13,679 nt of DNA from Coriobacteriales bacterium (GCA_031272005.1 JAISUQ010000138.1:1-13679); one strand, 5' to 3'; numbered from the stretch's first letter, positions 7,147 through 13,273 are shown. The notes: a model not told the origin generated them from the letters alone. Program-made: numbers and translations.

Positions 7147-7827
7147 TTACTTCCTTGCCTGAATTGTGTCCAGCAGCTCCTTTCCTTCCTCCGAAATTAT
7201 CCATCCTTTATTCCAAACTATGCCGCCAACGGCGGCCAGCTTGTCGACAAAAACGCTGGGCTGGATCGGGCGGTCGCCCTCTGCGCGGCCCAGCATCAAA
7301 ATCTCACGACCCCGCAGCAACTCGTCAATATCGTTATAAGAGCGGGTTTCGCGGAGAAATTCCAGCAGCTCCAGGTAGGTCTCCCGGCGCTGAGGCACCT
7401 CTTCCAGCAGGACCTGGACCCGAATAGTCGGGTCAAACTCCGCCAGTACGGCCTGTCCGATGATGCTGGTCTGGTAACTGTAGTCGGCTACCAGATCGTC
7501 GATCTCATCCTCGCTCAAGCCCTGCTTTTGCTCGGGCTGTACGGTGTTGCCGGCCTCATCCAGCTCAAACTCCTCCAGGGCCCGGGCATCGACCAGCCAC
7601 ATAATCAGGTAATAGGGCGGCTGGGTGGCCCGCTCAAACTCCGGGCGCTGCTCAATCCAGCTCTCCAGCTCATGCAGCCGCACCGGCGCCGCCTCGCAGC
7701 GCTTGAGCATGCGATAGAGGATTGGTCGATTCAGGGGGTTGGTGTAAAGCAGGTCGCAGGCGTCCTGGATTTGATGGTCGTTGATGGGCGCAGGCGCAAT
7801 GCCGCGATCCCCGGCGGGCTCAGTCAT
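7147..7827 (-). CDS. Unrecognised protein, possible winged-helix regulator of the reductase operon
   Basis: This is a 226-residue soluble protein with no signal or membrane segment. I do not recognise the family. Residues about 33-92 are helix-rich and end in a strand-like EEFELDEAG. They resemble a winged helix-turn-helix, with NRPILYRMLKRC as first helix. A second similar module may lie at 190-223 (FVDKLAAVGGIVW then GWIISEEGKELLD), a pattern common at the wing of HTH proteins. The middle (104-175) is acidic and helical. The ATG at 7827 has AGGAGG at 4-base spacing; the longer reading to 7875 lacks support. It is the first gene of the minus-strand cluster, 78 bases before the reductase, and faces a divergent spacer with operator-like repeats. 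Both facts suggest a local regulator, by inference only. A cofactor-insertion helper is an alternative. Confidence 0.75.
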   Translation of the reverse strand: MTEPAGDRGIAPAPINDHQIQDACDLLYTNPLNRPILYRMLKRCEAAPVRLHELESWIEQRPEFERATQPPYYLIMWLVDARALEEFELDEAGNTVQPEQKQGLSEDEIDDLVADYSYQTSIIGQAVLAEFDPTIRVQVLLEEVPQRRETYLELLEFLRETRSYNDIDELLRGREILMLGRAEGDRPIQPSVFVDKLAAVGGIVWNKGWIISEEGKELLDTIQARK

Positions 7828-7891
7828 ATATCCTCCTGTTTCCTTTCTTCCAAGGGGTATTCTACAACTTTGCAAACAAGTGTGCTCAGCG

Positions 7892-7921
7892 CGCTGTCAT
7901 ATCCGCTGTCATAACCGCGGT
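7892..7921. promoter_or_regulatory. Operator-like tandem repeat and palindrome in the divergent spacer
   Basis: The 201-base spacer between the divergent genes (7828-8028) holds CGCTGTCATATC (7892-7903) directly followed by CGCTGTCATAAC (7904-7915). That runs into the perfect palindrome ACCGCGGT (7914-7921). The next bases, TATGAT (7921-7926), resemble a rightward -10 box. On the other strand TAGAAT (7864-7859) could be a -10 box for the regulator gene. No convincing -35 hexamers were found. The layout fits a regulator-binding site controlling one or both directions. Confidence 0.45.
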
Positions 7922-8028
7922 ATGATTTTTCTTCCGCCCCCGGCAGCGCTGTTATGCTATGCTTGGCAACTTGCGCAAGCCTGTTGCGCTGCATTACGGG
8001 AGCTACATTACGGGATAAAGGGGTTGAC

Positions 8029-9009
8029 ATGACTCTTCAAGCTGGACTTTTAGGTTATCCGATTGAGCATTCGCTGTCGCCTGCCCTGCATAACGCGGCC
8101 TATGCCGAGCTGGGCCTGGACTGGGAGTACAGACTTTATCCCTGCGAGAATGTGGATGCTTTTCAGGCTCATTTGGCCAGGGCCCGGCAAAACCCCCTGG
8201 ATTATCTGGGTTTCAATGTCACCACACCCTGGAAGCTGGAGGCCTACAGGGCCTGCACGCTGCGCAGCCCGGAAGTCGAGATCTGCCACAGCGCCAACGT
8301 CCTGGGTTTTGGCCAGGCCGACTCCGCCGACAGAAGCAGCCTGCGCGCCGCGACCACCGATGGCGCCGGCGTCTGGAACTTTCTACGCGACAGCGCCGGG
8401 TTGCAGCTGGCGGGAGCCAGCATCGTGCTCTGCGGTACCGGCCCGGCAGCGGCCTCCATCCTGCTGACTCTGCTGCAAAACCAGGCAGGCTCGGTGACGG
8501 TGCTCAGCCGCGATGCGCAGCAGGCCCAGGTGGAGGTATCGGCCCTGGTGCGCCGCTATGGTGAGACCCGTTATCGTAAATCCATGCAGAAGCTGAGCGG
8601 GCAGCCCATCTCCCAATTACATGCTGCCGTTGGCGCGGCGGTGCAGGATTACCAGCAGCTGCCGCCGATACCACCGGTTCAGGTGGCCGGCTACGACCAG
8701 GCTGGCGAGCATCTGGCCCAGGCCGTCGTGCTGATTGACGCCACGCCGCTGGGCATGTCCGCCGGTGATGCGCCGGTGGTGCCCGCTGAGCTGCTGCATT
8801 CCGGGCTGGCGGTGCTGGATCTGGTCTATGGGCATGGCGAAACTACCCTGCTGGCAGCCGCACGGGCCGCCGGCGCCCAAGCCTTTGACGGCCTGGGTAT
8901 GCTGGTGGAGCAGGCCGCGCTGACCATCGAGTTCTGGGCCCGGGCCAAAGGTCACAGCGGCCTGGTTGCGCCCCGCGAATTGATGTATAAAACCGCAGGT
9001 GGCAGGTAA
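8029..9009 (+). CDS. Shikimate/quinate dehydrogenase-family protein (AroE-like), divergent member
   Basis: This 326-residue protein fits the AroE family, which reduces 3-dehydroshikimate (or oxidises quinate/shikimate) with a nicotinamide cofactor. Substrate-binding motif GYPIEHSLSP (9-18), NVTTPWK with catalytic Lys69, Asn90 and Asp111 (in TTDG where NTDG is usual) are all present. The nucleotide-binding loop reads GTGPAA (136-141) instead of the usual GAGGA. LIDATPLGM, DLVYGHGETTLL and MLVEQA (Q295) complete the C-terminal pattern. It is about 40-50 residues longer than typical AroE, mainly through an insert near 170-225. The start is the ATG at 8029, which follows a modest GGGG at 5 bases; upstream extension to 7954 would enter the regulatory spacer. 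It is divergent from the reductase cluster. The catalytic dyad looks intact, but the substitutions suggest a paralogue with altered substrate or cofactor preference. It may act on quinate-like compounds and need not be the housekeeping enzyme. Confidence 0.82.
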   Translation: MTLQAGLLGYPIEHSLSPALHNAAYAELGLDWEYRLYPCENVDAFQAHLARARQNPLDYLGFNVTTPWKLEAYRACTLRSPEVEICHSANVLGFGQADSADRSSLRAATTDGAGVWNFLRDSAGLQLAGASIVLCGTGPAAASILLTLLQNQAGSVTVLSRDAQQAQVEVSALVRRYGETRYRKSMQKLSGQPISQLHAAVGAAVQDYQQLPPIPPVQVAGYDQAGEHLAQAVVLIDATPLGMSAGDAPVVPAELLHSGLAVLDLVYGHGETTLLAAARAAGAQAFDGLGMLVEQAALTIEFWARAKGHSGLVAPRELMYKTAGGR

Positions 9010-9102
9010 CCATAGGTTGACAGCCCGCCCTGTGGGTTGCCCCAGGCGGCCGTTTATGGCATTATTTTCAGGTTATCGTTTCCTATTCGATGGGGTTTTC
9101 AG

Positions 9103-10209
9103 ATGTCCTCAGACCAACCGTCAACAAACAGCCAGATATTTGAGCTTGCGCAGATCGACCGTCGTCTGTTCCTCAGTGGCGTCGTTGCTGCAACGGTTGT
9201 CGGTGTCGCCCAGCCCTGGACCAGCCTTCTGGCCTTTGCCGACCCTACCTCAGCCGAAAAGCAGGCCGAGGCCGATGAGGTAGCCACCAAACTGGCCGAC
9301 TGGAAGGCCCAGCTGGATGAGGACCTGCGCAACTACTACGCCGCGATGGACGCCCACGATGCCGCAGTCACCAAGATGGATGAGGCCCAGGCCGAGATTG
9401 ATGCCGCCGAGAGCCGCCAGAAAGAGCTGCAGGATAAACTCGGCGCCCGCGCCGCTACCCAGTACAAACAGGGGCCGCTGAACTTCCTCAATGTGGTCTT
9501 CGGTGCCTCGACCTTTGTGGATTTTGCCTCTTCCTGGGATTTGATGAACGAGGTCAACGAGGACGATGCCCGGCTGATTGCCGACAGCAAAGCCACCAAG
9601 GATGCCGCCCAGGCCGCCCGCGACGAGTATTCCGAGCAGGAGCGCATCGCCTCCGAGAAGCTCAAGGAGGCCGAGGCCATCAAGGCCGAAGCCGAAGAGA
9701 TTGTCGCCGCCTACGAAGCCGAACTGGCGCAACTCGAAGAAGAAGTGCGCGAGCTGGTGGAGAAGGAGGAGCGCGAGGAGGCCGAACGCCTGGCCCGCGA
9801 AGAGGCCGCCAAGAACAGCGGCGTCAACAACGCCTATTCCGGCAACGGCGCCACCAGCTATCCGCCGGGCACCTTCTCCAGCATCGTCGCTGCTGCTCAG
9901 TCGCAGCTGGGCGTGCCCTATGTCTGGGGCGGCAGCACACCCGGTGTTGGCCTGGACTGCTCCGGCCTGACCCAGTGGTGCTACGCTCAGGTGGGTATCT
10001 CCATCCCCCGGGTCGACACCGGCCAGTACTCCGCAGCCCCCAACAAGCTGCCGGTCAGCGAGGCCATCCCCGGCGACATCCTCTGGAAGTACGGCCATGT
10101 GGCCATCTGCACCTCCTACGGCGGCGGCGAGTACATCCACGCCCCCTCCCCCGGCAACGTCGTCTGCTACTCCACCTACAACCAATTCACCCACGCTTTA
10201 CGCTGGTAA
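9103..10209 (+). CDS. Secreted NlpC/P60 peptidoglycan endopeptidase with coiled-coil region
   Basis: The protein has 368 residues. The leader contains IDRRLFLSG (Arg20-Arg21), a Tat-like motif, then a hydrophobic core and a likely cleavage after AFA46. Residues about 50-240 are Ala/Glu/Lys/Gln-rich and form long coiled coils, as in PcsB/CwlO-type hydrolases. A short Gly/Asn/Ser/Pro linker precedes the C-terminal NlpC/P60 domain (about 262-368). Catalytic residues are Cys286 (DCSGL), His332 (GHVAI) and His346 (YIHAPSPG). Such enzymes cut stem peptides of peptidoglycan during growth and division, and their coiled coils often dock to membrane regulators. The ATG at 9103 has a GGGG eight bases upstream; the 22 residues added by starting at 9037 do not look like protein and precede the leader. 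It lies 93 bases after the AroE-like gene and could be co-transcribed, though no functional link is apparent. Confidence 0.92.
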   Translation: MSSDQPSTNSQIFELAQIDRRLFLSGVVAATVVGVAQPWTSLLAFADPTSAEKQAEADEVATKLADWKAQLDEDLRNYYAAMDAHDAAVTKMDEAQAEIDAAESRQKELQDKLGARAATQYKQGPLNFLNVVFGASTFVDFASSWDLMNEVNEDDARLIADSKATKDAAQAARDEYSEQERIASEKLKEAEAIKAEAEEIVAAYEAELAQLEEEVRELVEKEEREEAERLAREEAAKNSGVNNAYSGNGATSYPPGTFSSIVAAAQSQLGVPYVWGGSTPGVGLDCSGLTQWCYAQVGISIPRVDTGQYSAAPNKLPVSEAIPGDILWKYGHVAICTSYGGGEYIHAPSPGNVVCYSTYNQFTHALRW

Positions 10210-10265
10210 CCTGCCGGCGCAGTCAGGGAAACGCTGAGCAAATCCCGAGCCACAGTTGGTCGTAG

Positions 10266-10285
10266 GGGCGCGATGAATCGCGCCC
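10266..10285. repeat. Palindromic repeat, copy 1, possible terminator of the NlpC/P60 gene
   Basis: GGGCGCGAT (10266-10274), GA, ATCGCGCCC (10277-10285) is a perfect 9-base inverted repeat, 57 bases after the NlpC/P60 stop. It extends by a G-T and an A-T pair and is followed by TTT, so it could end transcription. It also has the look of a dispersed palindromic (REP-like) element. Confidence 0.65.
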
Positions 10286-10315
10286 TTTCGAGCAGAGCAA
10301 TATCGCAGGCCGGGA

Positions 10316-10331
10316 GGGCGCGATGAATCGC
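10316..10331. repeat. Palindromic repeat, copy 2 (partly decayed)
   Basis: GGGCGCGATGAATCGC is repeated exactly 50 bases after copy 1, but the right arm then diverges (CTTGCCC), leaving only the inner GCGAT-GA-ATCGC stem. The 16-base identity shows common origin with copy 1. The rest of 10210-10447 holds no gene I can support. Confidence 0.65.
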
Positions 10332-10403
10332 CTTGCCCAGAGGCTCAAGCCTAGCATTTACTTCCAGCAAAATCGCCTCCTGCAGACTCCTGCGCAGATG
10401 TTT

Positions 10404-10433
10404 TCCACATTCTTGGCGTTGTTGTGGTAGAAT
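10404..10433 (+). promoter_or_regulatory. Probable promoter of the tRNA-Glu gene
   Basis: TAGAAT (10428-10433) is a good -10 hexamer 14 bases before the mature tRNA 5' end. TCCACA (10404-10409), 18 bases upstream, matches the -35 consensus at four of six positions. Confidence 0.45.
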
Positions 10434-10447
10434 TACCGTTCGCATGT

Positions 10448-10523
10448 GCCCCCATAGTCTAGTGGTTAGGACGCCACCCTTTCAAGGTGGAGGCCGCGGG
10501 TTCGAGCCCCGCTGGGGGTACCA
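10448..10523 (+). tRNA. tRNA-Glu, anticodon TTC, CCA encoded
   Basis: The 76 bases fold as a complete cloverleaf. The acceptor GCCCCCA pairs with TGGGGGT (first pair G-U), followed by discriminator A and encoded CCA. The D-stem is GTCT/GGAC. The anticodon stem CCACC/GGTGG encloses the loop CTTTCAA, so the anticodon is TTC, reading Glu codons. The T-arm is GCGGG-TTCGAGC-CCCGC. The short five-base variable loop fits tRNA-Glu. From the T-loop onward the gene is repeated 200 bases downstream. Confidence 0.96.
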
Positions 10524-10581
10524 GGGATATTGACAAAGCCCAACGGTGGCTGTTATACATAACGAGCAATCGAGGCCCGAA
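10501..10581 (+). repeat. Direct repeat copy 1: tRNA-Glu 3' end plus promoter
   Basis: These 81 bases, from the T-loop TTCGAGC of tRNA-Glu through to GAGGCCCGAA, recur at 10701-10780. I count one single-base indel and one substitution between the copies. Homology may resume just after as GCCAGAC in both copies, offset by a few bases. Confidence 0.93.
10530..10559 (+). promoter_or_regulatory. Near-consensus promoter in repeat copy 1
   Basis: TTGACA (10530-10535) and TATACA (10554-10559) are separated by 18 bases. Transcription would begin near 10566 and run through the 120-base interval and its hairpin into the second copy and the aminopeptidase gene. Confidence 0.6.
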
Positions 10582-10606
10582 GCCAGACATGGGGCGAGGC
10601 GTTAAG

Positions 10607-10629
10607 CAAACGCCACAGCGTGGCGTTTG
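10607..10629 (+). other. Strong hairpin between the two repeat copies
   Basis: CAAACGCCAC (10607-10616), AGC, GTGGCGTTTG (10620-10629) is a perfect 10-base stem with a 3-base loop. No T-run follows. An ATG-to-TAG frame of 29 codons (10589-10678) spans it, but its Arg/Cys-rich translation and 13-base spacing from GAGG give no support for a real gene. Confidence 0.55.
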
Positions 10630-10700
10630 TAGCCGAGCGTGCGCAGTGAGCAACGCGAACAAGCACACCAGACGCTAGGAGCGTAGCGACGACGCGGCTG

Positions 10701-10780
10701 TTCGAGCCCCGCTGGGGGTACCAGGGATTTGACAAAGCCCAACGGTGGCTTTTATACATAACGAGCAATCGAGGCCCGAA
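10701..10780 (+). repeat. Direct repeat copy 2, carrying a tRNA-Glu 3' fragment (10701-10723)
   Basis: The first 23 bases duplicate the T-loop, T-stem 3' strand, acceptor 3' strand and CCA of tRNA-Glu. The sequence before them (GACGCGGCTG) has no D- or anticodon arm, so this is a tRNA fragment and not a second gene. The remainder duplicates the spacer and promoter found after the intact tRNA. Confidence 0.92.
10729..10758 (+). promoter_or_regulatory. Near-consensus promoter of the aminopeptidase gene
   Basis: TTGACA (10729-10734), an 18-base spacer and TATACA (10753-10758) lie 24 bases before the aminopeptidase ATG. The predicted transcript would start near 10765 and have a short leader containing GAGG (10771-10774) eight bases before the start codon. 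Confidence 0.68.
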
Positions 10781-10782
10781 AG

Positions 10783-12030
10783 ATGCCAGACCACAACCCA
10801 AACTTTGCCGAACAGCTACAGCGCTACGCTGAGCTGGTGATTCGCAGCGGCTGCAACCTGCAGCCGGGGCAGGAGCTGCTGCTTTCGGCCTCCACCGACT
10901 GCGTGGAATTTGCCCGCGCCCTCACTGCCGCCGCCTACGCCGCTGGCGCCCGCCATGTCACGGTGCGTTTCGGCGACGAGGGCATCTCCCGCCTGCACTA
11001 CGAGCATGCGGCGCTGGAGGTCTTTGAGAGTTTTCCGGAGTGGTTGGCGTTGCTGAACAACTCCATGGCCGAGGGCGGCGCGGCTGTGCTCTCGCTGACC
11101 AGCGAGGATCCGCTGGCGCTCAAAGGCGTGGACCAGGCCAAGCTGGTGGCCAACGCCCGGGCGGCGCATGCCGCCTGCAAGCCATTCTACGACGCCCTGG
11201 ACCTCGGCCGCACCGTCTGGTGCATCGTCGGCGCCGCCTCGCCGGCCTGGGCTCAGCACGTCTTCCCCAACCTTGGTGCCGAGCAAGCCACCGAGCAGCT
11301 CTGGCAGGCCATCTTCAAGACCGTGCGCCTGGACAGCGACGACCCCATTGCCGCCTGGGAAGCCCACCGCGCCAGCTTCAACGAGCGCAAGGCCTGGCTC
11401 AATGCCCAGCACTTCGACGCCCTGCACTACTTCAGCTCCCTGGGCACCGACCTGACCATCGGCCTCAACCAACAGGGCCTCTGGCAGGGCGGCGGCGACA
11501 CCTTGACCAACGGGCGGCCATTCTTTCCCAATATGCCCACCGAGGAGATATTCACCACGCCAGACAGGCTGCGCGCCGATGGCGTGGTCTTCTCCAGCAT
11601 GCCCCTGGTACATCATGGCAATCTGATTGAGGACTTCTGGCTGCGCTTTGAGGGCGGGCGGATGGTGGAATGCCAGGCGCGCACAGGCCAGGATGTGCTC
11701 CAGGCCATCTTCGATGTTGATGAGGGGGCCTGCCACCTGGGCGAGTGCGCGTTAATCCCCTGGACCTCCCCTATCCGCCAGACCGGGCTGCTGTTCTACA
11801 ACACGCTGTTTGACGAGAACGCCTCCTGCCACCTGGCAGTGGGCAAGGGATTTCCGGATTGTCTGGTTGGCGGGCAGGAGATGGACACGGCCGCGCTGCA
11901 GGCCGCCGGCGTCAACGACAGCGCCACCCACGTGGACTTCATGATTGGTACCGCCGATCTCCAAATCACCGGCATCGGCGCTGATGGCCGCCGTACGGAG
12001 GTATTTCATACGGGCGAATGGGCGTTTTAA
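10783..12030 (+). CDS. M29-family metallo-aminopeptidase (AmpS/PepS type)
   Basis: The protein has 415 residues, normal for the family, and no signal peptide, so it is cytoplasmic. M29 enzymes (AmpS, PepS, AmpT, aminopeptidase II) remove N-terminal residues from peptides using two divalent metal ions. The metal-ligand set is visible with the right spacing: Glu255 (MPTEEIF), Glu321 (LGECALIP), His350 (DENASCHLAVG), His383 and Asp385 (THVDFMIG). The motif HLAVGKGFP has Phe357 where family members I remember have Tyr (HxALGxxYP), the residue thought to assist catalysis. This may lower or change activity. The ATG at 10783 follows GAGG at 8 bases. The promoter and start region are part of the second copy of the tRNA-derived repeat. 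A hairpin follows the stop codon. The likely role is peptide turnover. Confidence 0.92.
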   Translation: MPDHNPNFAEQLQRYAELVIRSGCNLQPGQELLLSASTDCVEFARALTAAAYAAGARHVTVRFGDEGISRLHYEHAALEVFESFPEWLALLNNSMAEGGAAVLSLTSEDPLALKGVDQAKLVANARAAHAACKPFYDALDLGRTVWCIVGAASPAWAQHVFPNLGAEQATEQLWQAIFKTVRLDSDDPIAAWEAHRASFNERKAWLNAQHFDALHYFSSLGTDLTIGLNQQGLWQGGGDTLTNGRPFFPNMPTEEIFTTPDRLRADGVVFSSMPLVHHGNLIEDFWLRFEGGRMVECQARTGQDVLQAIFDVDEGACHLGECALIPWTSPIRQTGLLFYNTLFDENASCHLAVGKGFPDCLVGGQEMDTAALQAAGVNDSATHVDFMIGTADLQITGIGADGRRTEVFHTGEWAF

Positions 12031-12061
12031 GCCCGCAGTCGATAGGGTAAACTTAGACCAC

Positions 12062-12093
12062 CCAATAAAAAAACCGGCGTCATGCCGGATTGG
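12062..12093 (-). terminator. Hairpin with T7 tract reading leftward
   Basis: Read on the minus strand, CCGGC-ATGAC-GCCGG is followed by seven T (A7 at 12067-12073 on the plus strand), the form of an intrinsic terminator with a short 5-base stem. Outer arms CCAAT (12062-12066) and ATTGG (12089-12093) can also pair. Neighbouring genes all read rightward, so it would stop antisense transcription; on the plus strand no T-run follows it. The rest of the 124-base spacer shows nothing I can name. Confidence 0.4.
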
Positions 12094-12154
12094 CATCATG
12101 CAAACTCCAGCCGCCCAGGGGCTGCCACGGTAAAGGAAGGTTGCATCAAGCCTG

Positions 12155-13273
12155 ATGATGCTCGATGACCACAAACCCGTCATCCTGACAGTAGACGACG
12201 ACCCGATTATCCTCAACCATGTGTTGGCCGTACTCAAGGACGACTACGCGGTGCGGCCGTTCACCACTGGTGAGGATGCCCTGGACTATCTGGCCAACAA
12301 TCACGCCGATTTGATTATCCTGGATCAGAACATGCCCGGGATGAGCGGCCTGGAAGTGCTCCGGATCCTGCAGCACGACCCGGCAACCAAGGACATCCCG
12401 GTGGTTTTGCTGACCGGCTCGGTGGACAGCGAGGATGAGGTGCGGGCGCTGGAGACCGGCGCCATGGATTACCTCTCCAAACCCTTCAACCCCCGCTCGC
12501 TCTCCACCCGGGTGCGCCTGCAGCTGGAGCTGTACCAGCACCGCAACCATCTGGCCGAACTGGTGGACGAAAAGACCGCCGAATTGCAGAAGACCAACCA
12601 GAAGCTGGAGCAGCGCGACAAGGTGACGCTGGACCTGCTGGCCAAGGCCTCGGATATGCGCGACCACGACACCGGCCTGCACATCGACCGCGTGGGCCTG
12701 TTCACCGGCATCATCGTCAACGACCTGATTGCCCATCCCCACCCCGGCCACGAGATGAGCGAGCAGTATGCCCGCGACATCATCGACTCCGTCAAGCTGC
12801 ACGACCTGGGCAAGCTGGCCATGCCCGACCGCGTGCTGCTCAAGCCCGGCAAGCTGACCGATGAGGAGTTCGACATCATCAAGACCCATCCGGTCTGCGG
12901 CTCGGAGATGCTGCATGCCGCCATCGATGAGATGGGCGACGATACCCTGCTGAATACCGCTTTGGAAATCGCCAGCTTCCATCACGAGAAGTGGGACGGC
13001 AGCGGTTATCCCAAGGGTCTGCGCGGTTCGGAGATTCCGCTCAGCGCCCGCATCACCGCCGTGGCCGACGTATTTGACGCGTTGACCTCCGAGCGACCCT
13101 ATAAACACGCCTGGACCCCCCAACAGGCCTTTAGAATCATATATGATGATGCTGGGTCACATTTTGACCCCTATCTGGCCGAGGTCGTCAAACGCCATGA
13201 GGCGGACTTCGCCGATGTGGTGGAGAACAACCGCGAGGACGAGCACACGCCACTTTGCGCGCCGACGCGGTAG
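12155..13273 (+). CDS. Response regulator with HD-GYP cyclic-di-GMP phosphodiesterase domain
   Basis: The protein has 372 residues. An N-terminal receiver domain (about 8-125) has the acidic pocket D14-D16, phospho-acceptor D57 (ILDQNMPG), T87 and K109. A coiled linker (about 128-158) leads to an HD-GYP domain with RDHDTGLHIDRV (169-180), the HD pair H216-D217 in KLHDLGK, and HHEKWDGSGYPKGL (276-289). All expected metal and GYP residues are present, so it is probably an active phosphodiesterase that lowers cyclic-di-GMP when phosphorylated. Two ATG codons begin the frame (12155, 12158); the purine-rich GGAAGG lies about 14 bases upstream, farther than ideal. The HPt gene begins 69 bases downstream, which suggests a shared phosphorelay. 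No sensor kinase is in view. The architecture matches RpfG-type regulators, but its input and output are unknown. Confidence 0.93.
   Translation: MMLDDHKPVILTVDDDPIILNHVLAVLKDDYAVRPFTTGEDALDYLANNHADLIILDQNMPGMSGLEVLRILQHDPATKDIPVVLLTGSVDSEDEVRALETGAMDYLSKPFNPRSLSTRVRLQLELYQHRNHLAELVDEKTAELQKTNQKLEQRDKVTLDLLAKASDMRDHDTGLHIDRVGLFTGIIVNDLIAHPHPGHEMSEQYARDIIDSVKLHDLGKLAMPDRVLLKPGKLTDEEFDIIKTHPVCGSEMLHAAIDEMGDDTLLNTALEIASFHHEKWDGSGYPKGLRGSEIPLSARITAVADVFDALTSERPYKHAWTPQQAFRIIYDDAGSHFDPYLAEVVKRHEADFADVVENNREDEHTPLCAPTR

Noticed and set aside
7954..8028. Upstream-extended start for the AroE-like protein
   Set aside because: The added residues are Cys-rich and unlike the family N-terminus, and they lie in the divergent control region; the ATG at 8029 begins directly at the conserved domain.
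9017..9045. Promoter with TTGACA at 9017 for the NlpC/P60 gene
   Set aside because: No acceptable -10 hexamer at 16-18 bases downstream (the sequence there is CCCCAG-like).
10589..10678. A 29-codon plus-strand frame between the repeat copies
   Set aside because: It starts 13 bases after GAGG, spans a perfect hairpin and has an Arg/Cys-rich composition. Nothing supports translation.
10701..10723. A second tRNA-Glu gene
   Set aside because: Only the 3' T-arm and acceptor strand are present; no D-arm, anticodon arm or acceptor 5' strand precedes them.
10448..10782. Integrated phage or genomic island at the tRNA
   Set aside because: No integrase or cargo lies between the repeats, only about 120 bases; at most a scar or mini-element.
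10459..10801. Minus-strand open frames across the tRNA and repeat (10459-10668 and 10553-10801)
   Set aside because: They translate the antisense of a tRNA and its duplicate (the familiar AGLEPAAS-type artefact). They have no ribosome binding site and overlap a well-supported tRNA and promoters.
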